Below are positions 9,791-21,474 of a stretch of DNA of 64,000 bases, piece after piece (position 1 is the first letter of the stretch; each line of letters opens with the position of its first letter). Location of the stretch: assembly GCA_022606425.2 (NCBI GenBank), contig JAHDVF020000211.1:1178001-1242000 (forward strand), read 5' to 3'. A program made the position numbers and the translations under genes. This DNA comes from Lepidostoma basale. Lineage: Eukaryota > Arthropoda > Insecta > Trichoptera > Lepidostomatidae. The notes under the pieces were generated by a model. That model was given only the letters and a program-made list of their open reading frames with translations, had not been told where the DNA came from and made no database searches.

Positions 9791-10496
9791 ATCTGCACAA
9801 TCAAGATGACAAATGTCTTTAATGAATGGGTTAGACCGCGAAAAAAGTAAAATATATTTATGTCCGGTATAATGTTACAATACGAGATTGTAAATAGCTC
9901 TGTTCCGTAAGCTAATAGGTAAAAGTGATAGCTGTATTTTTACAATGAACTTTTGAATTAAGTGATTCCCGATTCTAGAATATTATCTTTATTAGGTAGG
10001 TGGTAGAAGAGGTACAATTATATTGAATGTTTATATGGAAATAATTGATACGATAGTTCTAGCGGGCGTTCGATCAATCATTTATCTAACAATCCAGTTT
10101 GCGGAGGTATCTGTGGTTATCGGAACTGGTTAGAGGGCAGGATGTTGGATGGAAAGGATTCCTAGAGATAGGCCCACACTTGAATGATTATATCGTATGA
10201 AATGTAGATTTGTAAGTGAAAGCATGATAGAACATTAGACAGATTGTAAATATACGATTTTGAAATTAATTATAAGTATCAGTAAATGTTATGATGATAA
10301 GTATATTAGCTAATGACGAGTATCATTATGTATTCCGCAAGTGTAGAGTCTTGTTACAATATATTAATATTCATAGACTAGTTTGAACCGTATACTGCGA
10401 ATGTTTAATACATATTAGCCTTACCTACAATAGCCACAACTTTGTTGATATTCATTATATTATTAGACAGATGTTAATTTGGACAAATACGAATAA
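9791..10496. other. No recognisable feature
   Basis: AT-rich unique sequence. Confidence 0.3.
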
Positions 10497-10900
10497 AGGT
10501 CCATTTACACTGGACCGTCATCAGCCGATACCGACACGTCACGCGTTTTCGTTGGGCAAATTATCGTTTTGTTTGTTTTGATAGTGTCTTGTTACTTTTA
10601 ATTAATGCCTATTCCGTTCATATTACATTTAAATTCGGAGATAATCGCATTTCCACAGCGAATTTAAATGGTAGTAAAAACGGTATTCTGTAAAAAAAGA
10701 GAATAATATACTGTAGGAAACATCCTGAAAAATATTGATAATTTTTATTAAGTGTTAATTTTATGTAGGTAGGTGCTTTCTTCGGCAACCCCGACGGCGA
10801 TTTTATTATAGCATTTGAGATGACGAGTGAGTGAGATTAAAGACTATTTTTATCGTGACGTGTCGGTATCGGCTGATGACTGTCCAGTGTAAATGGATCT
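10497..10900. mobile_element. MITE with about 45-bp terminal inverted repeats
   Basis: Ends AGGTCCATTTACACTGGAC and, inverted, AGATCCATTTACACTGGAC, continuing in near-identity through TCATCAGCCGATACCGACAC. Flanking TAA at 10494-10496 and 10901-10903 is the likely target duplication, pointing to the PIF/Harbinger superfamily (TWA duplications). The 404-bp unit has no transposase frame. Confidence 0.75.
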
Positions 10901-10961
10901 TAAACGATTCATTAACCGACTCAAAATAAATTGTTTTTTATACATAAACAGCATACATTAA

Positions 10962-11166
10962 CCCCTATGGTGGGGCTGACTACATTTGCAGTCCATAAAA
11001 ATTGTTTCGAACTATGACATACTACAAATGCAGTTTATAAGATTAAACGTATCTAATAAACCTTTTTACATTAGTTCCCTACTACTTAAATATACGTAAG
11101 ATTATGATGAACCGCAGTTCGAGACATTTTTTTATACTGCAAATGAAGTCAGCCGCACAATGGGGG
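10962..11166. mobile_element. MITE, piggyBac-like, TTAA target
   Basis: Terminal inverted repeats of 31 bp with 27 matches (CCCCTATGGTGGGGCTGACT against CCCCCATTGTGCGGCTGACT at the start). Flanks are TTAA (10958-10961) and TTGA (11167-11170), one mutation from a TTAA duplication. The CCC start and TTAA target are characteristic of piggyBac. It is 205 bp and non-coding. Confidence 0.65.
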
Positions 11167-11170
11167 TTGA

Positions 11171-12605
11171 GATTGGAATCAAAGCTCGAGATATGTTGTC
11201 AACTACTATATATGGATGTAGAATATAGATGAGAACTATAATAAAGATCAGTTACTTCAGAAATATACAGCATGTAGCTTTCATATAAGTCTGGAAGCTG
11301 GTATAACATAACATGTTCTGAAGTGGCGGTAAGTTCCTACTGGAAGGGGAAAAAAAAATACGTGAATCACGGAAATTCAACGTGCTGTAGAACTCTTGGC
11401 CCCGGAAAAGGATTTGAAAAAAATATTCATTGAAATAGGTCAACCAAGTATTAAATATGTTTTTTTTACAGGAAGTGATCAAATAACGTAAACATTCGAT
11501 AGCAGATGAAATACTGAGGATTTCTTTTTAAGTTACCAAAGAAGTTCTCATCTCTTAAAGTAAATTCGAGTATACATACTATAGTCATTGCACGAAGTAA
11601 GCACACAAACAATTAGTTAAAAAAATTATGCACTTAAGCAAGAATTCCCCAAAGACTCAAAATTGGAGATAATGGCAGAGTGGAGTGTAGCAACTGCTCG
11701 CACGTATAATCAATCTGGTTCCTAACTACAGGCTTATAACAAACCGTAGAAAGCTACCATTTAAATTCGGTTTATCGGAGTCAAAGGGAAAATCGGTTTT
11801 AATCAAACCACCAATTTACAACGAGAAGAGTTGATATTTTTGAATATCGATCGTCAAACTGGCGGGAGAGCAGTTTGAATTTAAAACGTTTATAAATAAT
11901 AACTAACCGTATACAATTATAAATAATTACCAAGTGAGATTGTCAGCCAGAGATTAGTGATTTTACAACCTACACAGGAAGAGAGTAATGGCTACCTGTT
12001 TAACATTTAAATTAATACATTATATCGGAGTATATTATTAAAATACAGAAAACGATAAAAAAATAATATGAATACGTAAGACAATTAATTGCGGAGCGTA
12101 AAATATACGGATACGTGGAAATGCGACACAAAAAGTAAAAATAATAATTACCTTGCGTCTTGGATTAGGATTTGTAGAAAAAATCAGCTTACCTGCAAAA
12201 GAAACAAAATTTAATTAATACAAATAAAAAAGAAAACGCAGCGTACAGTGGAAATAAATAATACGAGTGCATTTCTATTACGAGGCCAACAAATTGGGCT
12301 CAGCATCTGCAATTTAATGCGATGACGCAGAACAATGCTAACCCCACACAGCCCACTAATAGAAACAAAATGCTGCACACTATGGAAAAATATGGTTTTC
12401 ATATTTTTAAACACGCCATGTTTATTTATCATTATATGTTTGTTCCATATTCGATAGCTTGAAAAACAAGCCAATTGTATGCTATTTATGAAAAATGTTG
12501 TTTCATGCTTGAAAATCAAGGTTTGTCCGTAAACATAAAAACATCGCGCAAAATGGAATTGCATTAATAATATAATTATCGATATGTAAATGTTATGAAT
12601 TCTAT
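11171..12605. other. No recognisable feature
   Basis: AT-rich. A 147-codon minus-strand frame at 12211-12654 has low-complexity composition and runs into LINE-T sequence, so it is not called. Confidence 0.35.
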
Positions 12606-12609
12606 AATG

Positions 12610-13450
12610 CAACAACAAACTGGAAGGGTAGGCAGAGAAAATTGACCGCCACATTACTAACTAACTTCCTCTACATTCATAAAGCGAGTATACAGCATGT
12701 CCATTCTTTCGACTTCTAACACGGCCGAATTTTATTAATTTGGTCATGATGTGGTTTCAACGGCCTACCTCGACTCGATACTACATTCACACCGTTAACG
12801 TATACTTTCTTCGTCCATGCGTTCCATGTGTTCAAACCAACGCAGTGATCCTTCTATTCTTTCCTGATGTCAGTATCGTATCACCTCGGAGTTTGACGTA
12901 TTTTTTGATAGTTTGGCTCATCTGAGGGAAGTACTATCTTTATTATAATTGTTTTGTATATTTATTTTATTAATTTGTCATGCATCTTATGTTTCTCGCT
13001 CTTTTATTAATCTATTATGTATTACTTATTATTGTGTATCTCTAACTTGTATCTTTAGTGTATTGGAAAAATAAATGCTTTAGATATGTTTAAATGTTTG
13101 TAATTCTGTCGTACATCGTTTAAACACATACGTCTAAGAAATCTCATCTCTACCGCATTTATTCTGCATTTATCCTTCTTATGCCAGTTCCATGCTTCGC
13201 TTTACATAAGGTTTGGAACTAGAACTCCGTTGTGAATTGTCATTTTTGCTTTCATTGATAAATTCTTGTTTTCAATGTTCCATTCACTTGGTTATCCGCA
13301 CCGACCCTTCTTTTGACGTCACTGTCCTTTCGGCCATCCGCTGTGAAAGTGCTACCTAAATACACAAACTCATCGTCATTACCTTTGACTTTCCGACATT
13401 CATTATTAAATCGTTTGCCTTGCATACCTCATACATTCTCGACAAGAAGA
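12610..13450 (-). mobile_element. LINE-T, longest copy, reaching the reverse transcriptase thumb
   Basis: Read on the minus strand, a decayed frame near 13310-13440 gives DDEFVYLGS..ADGR with NVGKSK-like residues before it, the conserved segment after the catalytic palm of insect LINE reverse transcriptases. RINAE and the DFLD/RRM region follow near 13100-13200, then the H-ER...VYVNGV...R region near 12750-12830 and the 3' end at 12610. About 170 bp (12925-13095) is unrelated AT-rich sequence, probably a further insertion. Multiple frameshifts make it a pseudogene. Confidence 0.65.
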
Positions 13451-14756
13451 CTGTTATACGCCTGCGCTATTCGCAACGGCATTGTCCGCGTTCTAGGATA
13501 TTCGAATTCTATAATGTTTAAAACCTATTTTAGCCTGATATCTGTGTCGCAAAATCTTTGTGAAAAACAAGATCACATTAAATCGTTACTTGTCTACAAA
13601 GACAATGCTGTTTTAAAAAGAAAAACGCAGCGTGAGGGATTTTAAAATTGACATTTAAACTGTAAATCTAACGTGAGGTATGGATTCACTTATTCAAGAG
13701 ATATTTCCAAGCCATTATTAGCCAACACAATAGTATGAAGAGCCTAACTAAGCTGTTAAATAGACTGGCTTATTGGGCAGCGACGGCGGCTCCATTGAAC
13801 AGTGCGGGAGAGATGTGAAACACTTCCAAGAACCGCGCTATATCAGGTGTGTTAAAACGCACAACACGGCGAATTCCACGAGAAAAATACTTCCAATTAA
13901 CAAACAAAGCACTTTCCTATACAATTTGTGATAGAAGAAAATCCGATAGACACTCACATGCGTCAACAAAATGACATTCGCCTGTATCAAAAGTTGACGG
14001 TAATTAAGATGATAATGAAATTCTTTATGATGTAACACGAATGGTAACTGAAGTTTTGGCGTACCCTTTTTTGTATATATAAGAGGTCAGTTCGAGGAAT
14101 CGATTAAAGAAATGAATAAAGCAAGGGGACACGCCACGAAGGTGACAGTGCATTGTCGACCGATTTATTGACTTCGTGGATCGTAAATGGTAATGCAAGA
14201 AGTGTAGACCATCACGCGAACGAATATGATTACACACATTATATATGGTAGACGGAAGTTTCTGATGGCAGCTATCCAAAACAAAGATGGATATAATAAC
14301 ACGAATTTATTATGCATTCAGAATGTTAAGCGATCGGCCGTGTTGACTGAAAACGATGTCATGCCGAGGCAAGAAGTATTGTAACATTTCGGTTCTTGAG
14401 CTTGGCGGGTTTAAATTATACAAGATTTAATAAGGAGTTGGCGGTCCAGGATGGAGATGTATGGGGGAGTTGTACGATGTAAGAGTATGAGAATATACGG
14501 AGAAAAAGGAACACGTAATCTGATCACAATTATTATCTCTCGAGTCCTTTCATTACTCAAGATAATGGACGCCAGTTTACTGAGTGGACGTGAATTTATA
14601 CAAACTGGATAGGTTACGGACACATTCGACATGCGGATGCCATGCGATTTCCGTTAGATTAGTCGCCAATATAAGAATTATTCTTAAGACATTCATGATT
14701 AGAACACTAGATAAGAAGCAAGAATAGTTAATATCCACAATGTTGATTAAATATGT
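13451..14756. other. No recognisable feature
   Basis: Unique sequence of mixed composition. Small frames at 13838-14632 on the minus strand have no recognisable motif. Confidence 0.3.
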
Positions 14757-14895
14757 ATTTAAACAAAAATATATTTTGAAAGCGGCCTCCATCCTCAGGT
14801 GGAAATGTGTATGTAAATTATAATGGATTGTATATTAACACATAAGGATGGAGGTCACCTCCGAAATTTTCATTTATTTTAATAAAAATCACAAA
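14757..14895. mobile_element. HH-E inverted repeat, decayed
   Basis: GGCCTCCATCCTCAGGTGGA on one side faces AAGGATGGAGGTCACCTCCG on the other across about 40 bp. These are the HH-E arms with the CUGAGGA core and GGAGG/CCUCC stem. The GAAAC part is eroded in both arms. Confidence 0.5.
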
Positions 14896-15004
14896 CATTA
14901 CAGACATGTTATTCCGGGTCGTTATAACATTATAAGAATTTATAAGAGAAACACAAAAAAAACCTTTAAGATTAAGGAAGTAGAAAGAATCATAACATTG
15001 ATAT

Positions 15005-15300
15005 TGCATCCCTGAGGCAACTCACTATCACGAAATATGTCGCCCTCCGAGGCGACCCGATTAAGCAAAAATATTGCCCTACCCACAGGCATAGCCGTTG
15101 GCAGGTTAGTTCTGCAGCGCGGCAAATAAAACAATCTGTGGTGTCTTTGACGAAGGTTCTTATCAGGGACAAATAGACCTACATCACTCAGGACATCCGA
15201 GTTTTGTATATGGCCGCCAATCACCTGAAAGAAGTGAACTCCCAAGTGACTATTCCTCCTTTTTCCAATGATTGGTAGCTTCGCATGCCTAGCAAGAATT
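15005..15300 (-). mobile_element. LINE-CR C-terminal fragment
   Basis: Minus-strand pieces LGVHFFQVIGGHIQNSDVLSDVGLFVPD and LPRCRTNLPTAMPVGRAIFLLN, in shifted frames. They align with 55320-55600 (HLGVHFFQLIRGRIHNSDIL, RTNLPKVMPVGRAI). This is the D..F.YKL..G.I.S..L...I...VP...R...F..P..RTN pattern at the C-terminus of CR1-like LINEs. Pseudogene. Confidence 0.65.
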
Positions 15301-15320
15301 CAGTCGAAAAGAGCCACGGG

Positions 15321-15505
15321 TAATACAAATGAAAACGTCTATTTTATAGAGGTTTTTATTATGTTATAGTTTATGAAAATGTCATGTTCCGCCTTTCTAA
15401 GGCATTATCAAATGTTTGTATCAAATTTCTAATAATATTTTTTATGAAACTTTCCAATAAACTATAATAAAACTATAGAAAAAGGACGCTTTAATGAAAA
15501 TGAAT
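15321..15505. mobile_element. HH-A inverted-repeat element, decayed
   Basis: Outer blocks GAAAACGTCTATTTTATAGA and ACTATAGAAAAAGGACG face each other. A hammerhead-like motif on the minus strand has GGAAC in place of GAAAC. Confidence 0.6.
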
Positions 15506-16162
15506 ATAAACTGTGTTACAAATTATCCTTCCTAATCAAAAATGGAATTCCACGCCTTAACCTTAAATAAATTGATAGTTTAATAGCTGTTAATGTATTG
15601 ATGCACGATTTAATCCATTCCTAAATTCAGTTCACAATTATTATTTGGTAGTTGCAAATAAAAGTAATAATGTCGTGTATGTATGATACTGGAGAAACAA
15701 TGGGTAATTTTGGAAATTTATAAATGGAGTCGGCCAGTTTAGAAGATTAATTGTATCCTACTAGAGAATAACATTCTTTTCACTCTTCCCATACAAGCTA
15801 TTTGTGGAACAGGTTATACATTAAAGGAGTTAACAAAAAATACATAGGCCGGACCCGAAGACCCTTTTTCGAATCGAAATGGATATGAACTACACGCCCC
15901 CTCATTATAATAACCTCCTAAGAGCCTCGAAACACTTTCAGATGAATGATGGCTCATTATAGGATACCATTACTCCATAAATTTATTTAGATTCGGAGAG
16001 GTAGGCGTACGAAATAAATTGAATGAACTCGGGAACACACAGACAATTTATTAAATCTACAATGTTATCTGTCAATGGATTAAATTATTATTGATTGAAT
16101 AACATCTAAATATTATAATTACAAAAAAACTCGATTAGTTTTATTACAACAGACGCTATTTA

Positions 16163-16400
16163 TAATTAATACGAATGGAATCGTTTGTTGTATAAAAGTT
16201 TTATTATATTTTATGGGAAAGATATGTTTCGAATTGCAAAGGCATTATCAAATATATACAAAAAATGACTTTGCAAGACGAAACATATCATTCCAATAAA
16301 ATGTAATAAAACTTCTAGAAAATAGACGTTTTCATTCAAATGAATTATTTGATGTTGAGTTTTACATCATGGTTCAAGAAACAATAAATAAAAGATAATT
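16163..16400. mobile_element. HH-A inverted-repeat element
   Basis: Arms contain AAAAGTTTTATTATATTTTA / AATAAAACTTCTAGAAAA. The inner parts carry CGAAACATATCATTCC and its complement. The 3' part includes GAGTTTTACATCATGGTTCA, shared with 46970 and 58735. Confidence 0.65.
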
Positions 16401-17590
16401 TATATCGAATGCTAAATATTCAATTATTTTTCCAAGAAACAAGTACGACAATAAGGAATCTTAATACTCTCCATCCAATATTTGGAGAATTACCTTCTTG
16501 ACTATTGTTTCACCAACATCCGAAACAATCACGTTGATTGCTCTCACCACCTGTAAAAGCAGAGGCAAGTTTGTTCTTCATGTAAGGCAATACAACAGTA
16601 TATATTGACGACATTGAAAAAACCCTTCCGGAACATACAGAAACTCTTCAAGATGGCTCAAAGAGTTCAAAAAATCCCTTAAAAATTCCGTGTGATTAAC
16701 TTTGATACCTACACATTACTAACAAAAAGTGATGTGTAAATTATCAAAGTTAAGAGAAAAAAAAGGTAGATATGTTATTTATTTAATTTAATCTAGATTC
16801 GAACGAATAAAATGAGTTTTTACAAAATATATATGATAAGAAATTACTTGACTGATAGTGAATTTATTTTTTACCCAGTAGTAAACAAATGATTGACGAA
16901 TATCAAATACCGAACGCCATATAAGGCCCCTCGTTCTTACATAATCTCAGGCTGTAATAAAACACACAATGGAAATCTTCTAATAACAGAACGGAATCAT
17001 ACCTCCGGGGCAAGAGTAATCAGTAATAAGGCTACTTGTAATGGCAATTGCGTAAGTCTGGACGTGAAAGGCTACCAGTCTTTCTATTGGAACAAAACAA
17101 AGACACGTGTTTTAATGATCGCCTTACAAGTAGACATTGTTAAAAAACCCAAGGCAAATGGACTCGATTTTGGCGCGTTAGCTTCGGTCCCTCGATGCGG
17201 TGTTTTCACTCCCAGCAGCTTCGAGCAACGCGAATGAGAGCGCGGGGTATTATTTAATAAGTAAAACAGTGGTGTGTATAATGTTGAGATAATCATGAGA
17301 AGAAAACGATGAAAACTAAGTATGATATGAAGTATGTTCTATTATAAATAACAGCGTGTCACTGGGAGTATCATATGATTTATTACTTTTAAAATATATA
17401 GCCCGAAGGGCACTCGAAAATAGTAATTATTCAAATAAATAGCCAACATATTATAACATTTAGGATGTATTATGAAACAACCTTCAAACAGCTGGACGTC
17501 TGCAATAGCGGGAAGTGGGTAGCAGATATGTATAATAATATTATAGTAGAGTACCTTTTAAATAAATACTGAACGAAAAATAAAGAATAC
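16401..17590. other. Unique sequence, no supported gene
   Basis: A 114-codon plus-strand frame at 16893-17237 has no recognisable domain, no start context and no splice evidence. Base composition rises near 17150-17250. I do not call a gene. Confidence 0.3.
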
Positions 17591-17591
17591 G

Positions 17592-17841
17592 GCGACCTTC
17601 GTGGTCGATTGGTAAGTGCATTGCCTGCCACATCGAAGTTCTCGGGTTCGATTCCCGGTGATGGCAGTGTGATTGTCACATTGTCTTTGGTCTAGTGTAG
17701 AATTCACGTGACAATAAAATGGCGATAGTTTAGCTACCTATCACATGTCACGAGGATCTATTTGATAGCTATACCATTTAGATCGATTTGGCTCACGCTG
17801 TAATGAAGTAAAGAGCGATTCAACAAAATAACACTAATACA
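17592..17841 (+). mobile_element. tRNA-derived SINE, full length
   Basis: The head resembles a tRNA: CGACCTTCGTGGTCGATTGG with an A-box-like GGTAAGTGC, then the B box GGTTCGATTCC at about 17645-17655. The body has GTCACGTG-type and ATAAAATGGCGATAG blocks and CGATTTGGCTCACGCTGTAA, and ends in AACAAAATAACA. It would be transcribed by RNA polymerase III and mobilised by a partner LINE. Other copies lie at 20311, 31782, 45283, 61064, 8735, 7935 and 3560. Confidence 0.8.
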
Positions 17842-18635
17842 ATTAAAAATATGAGAAAACATCCAAATAGTCGAGGTGGGATATAAAAAATACATTCAAA
17901 GATAATAAAATACATAATTGTGAAAGGTGTGTTAAATTTTAATAAACTTAAGACGTTAACACTGTGGAATTCTGCAACGAAAGTAAATTTATTTTATTTA
18001 AAAATATATATATTGTTAGCTTTACCAATTGAAAAGACCATGATAAAGAGCGAATTGTTAATATCATTGATGAATACCATCGTAGCATGAGGAAATACTT
18101 TTATATAAATACATTGAAAAATAAGCATAAAAAACTAGTTCGGTACGCGAAATTTAAAAATATCAATTTAGCGACGCAATCCATTCGATTCGGCCATTAA
18201 TAATAATTTGGAATTATTATGGTATATAAAAACTACTATAAAAGTGCAGAGAAAACTTTGAATGCACCGAGAGGAAAATCTAATTGTGAATATCACATAA
18301 ATAATCCCATAATCGGAGGTAATGAACGTTGTGGGAAGCAGTGTATCGGATCGGCTAGACCCCCAGGGTGCTTGTTAAGCCACTGTCTTTGATATTGGGA
18401 TCACGATTCCAATTGTCCGCGGAATCAGTATGGGTAACAGAAGTCGTGAAGTGGCGTGACATCCTGTTGGCAGGGCGGGGGGCAGGGGGAGGAGTGAGAA
18501 CTAGCAACACCGGTGAGCCACATTATATTTAGAATTTTCAGTCTCTCGTAATCATGATTCCAAGACATTTAATTTCTGTAACACATCGCATTAGTTTCAA
18601 AAGCGACACAAGTCAAAAACGTGTTTTTATTAGTG
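17842..18635. other. No recognisable feature except a GC-rich patch
   Basis: AT-rich until 18330. 18340-18520 is GC-richer (a GGGCGGGGGGCAGGGGGAGG run near 18475-18492) and unique; it could be regulatory. No coding signal. Confidence 0.2.
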
Positions 18636-18639
18636 CATA

Positions 18640-19190
18640 CAAACCATCACGCCGTTTCGCCGCAGGGAAAGGCAAAGAGAATGGACCGCCACACTACTCT
18701 CTCCTGACACACCTCTCAAGATTCTTCCTCCTCATTCATACAACGAGTCATACACGCACGTCGATTCTTCCGATTTCTAACACGACCAACCTTTGAAATT
18801 ATGTTAATTTGGACATCAAATCAAATCAAATCAAATCAGTTTATTTCATCAACAAACATTACAAAATTTATTTTTAAGGCATCTATTGAGAACAGGAAAA
18901 TAATATATTGTGTATAGTATACTACCAGAAACGCATGAGAGATAGTTCAACATTAGGAAGACAGGATACTCTCCAGAATTAAGATTATTTGCCTTCTGAA
19001 CGTACTTTCACTAACATGATAGACGTCGATCTCCGAGGAGACCGCGTTCAGCAGACTAATTGCTCTTCCCACCGGTGTCACCAGAGGCAGATTGGTTCTG
19101 GCGGCGACTCCGAACTCCATTTACATCGTTAACTTATTCTTTCTCTGTCCAAGCGCTCCATGTGTCCGAAACACCACAGCGTTTAATTAG
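18640..19190 (-). mobile_element. LINE-T 3' part interrupted by LINE-CR
   Basis: LINE-T sequence at 18640-18815 (CACGCCGTTTCGCCGCAGGG, then the TCATACACGCACGTCGATTC block) resumes at about 19113 with ACTCCATTTACATCGTTAAC. Confidence 0.65.
18816..19112 (-). mobile_element. LINE-CR 3' end inserted in LINE-T
   Basis: Starts with the (ATCAA)n complement of its tail, AAATCAAATCAAATCAAATC, and runs to GGCAGATTGGTTCTGGCGG, which encodes the RTN..LP region on the minus strand. It is close to 4816-5095. No clear target duplication is visible because host LINE-T sequence is missing at the junction. Confidence 0.65.
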
Positions 19191-19390
19191 TGTAATTCTA
19201 GAAATACTATTGTAGTATGCTATGTAATTAATTATTTTTTTCGATTACGTATTTTACATCATATATTATATGTTGACATGTATATATAAAAATCCCATAT
19301 TTAATTATGTACTGGAAAAAATAAAAAGTATATCTACAGTGACACAAGTCAAAAGACGTATTTGAATTGTGTCGCATTAGAAATACTAGT

Positions 19391-19466
19391 GCACAGGTCC
19401 CCAACATTATCTGGACCACTGCCCTCTTGACAAGAAAAAAAAATACCAACGCCCCTTCTCTCATAA
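19391..19466 (+). mobile_element. Possible hAT-type terminus
   Basis: CACAGGTCCCCAACATTATC and GGACCACTGCCCTC resemble the ends of hAT elements. The partner end is not found, so the call is weak. Confidence 0.25.
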
Positions 19467-19469
19467 TAA

Positions 19470-19655
19470 ACTAACGAACTAACCATCATGCGGTCTCCCC
19501 AAAAGGGTAGGCAGAAAGAATGGACACTTTAACCGATCCGGCACTCACTCCTTCTCTTTTCGCCCCCGCGGGAGAATAGAATAGGGTGGCGGTCCATTCT
19601 CTCTACCTACCCCTGCGTGGAAACGGCGTGATGGTTTGTTTGTTTGTTCTTTTAG
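19470..19655. mobile_element. Two LINE-T 3' ends, head to head
   Basis: 19470-19560 is minus strand, with the CCCCAAAAGGGTAGGCAGAA variant followed by ACTTTAACCGATCCGGCACT, shared with 62230. 19565-19655 is plus strand, with TACCCCTGCGTGGAAACGGC and a (TTTG)n tail. Confidence 0.6.
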
Positions 19656-20214
19656 ATGGTGCACATGTTGTCAGCTGGACGATCCCGACATTTGCGTTTA
19701 TTAAATTTATATTCCATGTATTCATCGTTCTTTTAAATAACTGTAATTAGGCACTTAAAACAATCCAACTCCAGCAAGAATTTCAAAAATTAACATACAG
19801 GTATAATTTGGAAACACGGTATGTATGCATCAAAATATATTTTTTGAATTCAATAAGAACGGAATAATACGATTTAAAGTTCAACACCCGAGGAGACAAA
19901 CATACTTAAAAAACATCTTCAAAGGAAAATTGAAATATTCCTCCAATTCGTTTAAATTTCCGGAAAAGTTTTTGAATATTATTGGATTGTTACCCTAACG
20001 ACAGCACATAATACATAAAGTTGTGTTATTATATTACGAGTATTACGGATGTCACATTTTGCGTTACTACAGAGAAATTTTATATCAGAATTATTTTATG
20101 GTCAGAAGATATCTACTTAGTAGTTTGAAAGTGGTTTGGCGATACATCCCAATATGGTATTTCGGCTTTAGTTTTCCCTTTAATTTACAGAAGAAATCCA
20201 TACACATAAAATGT

Positions 20215-20310
20215 TTGAACAACTTTTATTTAACTACGGTATGGTTATTATATTTGATGCTAATTAGCTTCGCTTGAATCCAAGCTTCTTAGGGCGATAT
20301 AATAACAGTT
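20215..20310 (-). mobile_element. HH-F fragment, decayed
   Basis: The minus strand gives ATATCGCCCTAAGAAGCTTG, then TTCAAGCGAAGCTAATTAGC, an eroded version of the motif at 20832. The far block ACCATACCGTAGTTAAATA matches 20885-20905. Confidence 0.5.
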
Positions 20311-20523
20311 ATTATTATTTTGTTGAATCGCTCTTTACATCATGACAGCATGAGCCAAATCGATGTAAAGGGTATTAAAGCTATCATAGTGGTTCTTGTG
20401 ACATGTGATAGGTAGCTAATCACGTGAATTCTACACCAGACAGTGTGACGATCACACTGCCCTCGCCGGGAATCGAACCTTCAGGGTGGCAGTCATGCAC
20501 TTACCACTCGGCCACGAAGGTCG
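20311..20523 (-). mobile_element. tRNA-derived SINE
   Basis: From ATTATTATTTTGTTGAATCG (3' end) to CCACTCGGCCACGAAGGTCG (tRNA-like head). The B box is damaged (a short deletion around ATCGAACCTTC) and a block of the body between GCTAATC and ACGTG is missing. Confidence 0.75.
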
Positions 20524-20598
20524 TTTATAATTATATCGAAAAAAATATTATTTGGTAAACAACACTAACTTTATTAATTTTTTTATTTTAAAATACAA

Positions 20599-20631
20599 AC
20601 ATGTTTCGGACACAGAAGCTCTTCATCGATG
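20599..20631 (-). ncRNA. Hammerhead-like motif, family HH-H, one core change
   Basis: Minus strand: UCGAUGA in place of CUGAUGA, GAGC...UGUCC, CGAAA and palindrome ACAUGU followed by U. Probably inactive. Confidence 0.4.
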
Positions 20632-20680
20632 TTTTGTTAGTTGTTGTATTGTAAATACATAATAAACAACTAACAAAACA

Positions 20681-20712
20681 CTGATGAAGGGCTTCTGTGT
20701 CCGAAATATGTT
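20681..20712 (+). ncRNA. Hammerhead-like motif, family HH-H
   Basis: Canonical CUGAUGA, a loose stem II (GG...CC), GAAA and AUAUGU then U. ACA before the core pairs with UGU after the cleavage site as stem I. Confidence 0.5.
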
Positions 20713-20789
20713 TGTATTTGAATTAAATTTAAATAAAAGTTAGTGTTGTTTACAAAGTAATAAACGTTGTTTAATGAACCCGCAACACA

Positions 20790-20915
20790 AAGTTATGGCA
20801 AATATAATATATAAGAAATTATTTTATCGCCCTGATGAAGCATGGGTACAAGCGAAACTTGTTGGCATCAATTTTAATAAGCATACCGTGGTTAAATACA
20901 AAGTGTTTTTATTAT
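20790..20915 (+). mobile_element. HH-F element end
   Basis: Contains the motif at 20832 and the block GCATACCGTGGTTAAATACA, inverted relative to 20215-20310. The two HH-F ends bracket the SINE and the HH-H element between them. Confidence 0.5.
20832..20868 (+). ncRNA. Hammerhead-like motif, family HH-F
   Basis: CUGAUGA, an imperfect hairpin CAUGGGUACAAG (consensus CUUGGGUCCAAG), CGAAA and ACUUGU then U. GCC before the core pairs with GGC after the cleavage site. Confidence 0.55.
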
Positions 20916-21466
20916 TTTATATCTAAAAGTAAAATAAAATAATGAGAAGGAAACATCGAATAAAGCATTATCAAATAGATGAAAAAAAAAACGATGAATT
21001 TTTTTTTATCATATATTATTAATGCATATTTGTTACATAAACTAATATAAAATACTGTGAGTTCTTAACTCACACACGTTATGAAATAATGCAATCATGG
21101 TTGTATTCGGAATAAGATAAAGATTTTAATTTAAACAATAAAATTTTATTAAGATATAAATTTGGGACGAACACCGTTCAATTCCTTGGAATGAGTAAAA
21201 ACCGGTCGGATCAAAATACGAATCCATATCATAAGGTATCAGTGGTAAGTTATTATATAATAACCATAAAGATACGAAGGCGCGCAACGGGCAAACCACA
21301 GAACTTAAAGCTCAGTTCTCTCTTGGTTATTATTAGGATTAAATTTTCTGAAGACACCAATTTGATAAGTTTGGTACGTTTATTAGATTACTTGTATTGT
21401 ATGTGTACAATAAAATTAACGACGGTTATGTTCTAACGGAAAACAGTTTTTCTGGAATATTCATCG
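20916..21466. other. No recognisable feature
   Basis: AT-rich sequence. The small frame at 21191-21436 is unrecognised. Confidence 0.3.
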
Positions 21467-21474
21467 CTCTAGTG

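Larger units (their letters stand above)
20550..20762. mobile_element. HH-H inverted-repeat element
   Basis: Arms of about 95 bp (20550-20650 and 20660-20760). Outer ends are AAACAACACTAACTTTATTA and AAAGTTAGTGTTGTTTAC. Hammerhead-like motifs point outward from both arms. Confidence 0.65.

Noticed and set aside
12211..12654. 147-codon minus-strand frame
   Set aside because: AT-driven, low-complexity hydrophobic translation ending in LINE-T sequence; no recognisable domain.
16893..17237. 114-codon plus-strand frame
   Set aside because: No homology recognised, no splice or promoter context; likely chance in a GC-richer patch.
17592..17665. Genuine tRNA gene
   Set aside because: A and B box are present but the cloverleaf is not, and the sequence continues into a repeated SINE body found elsewhere in the window.
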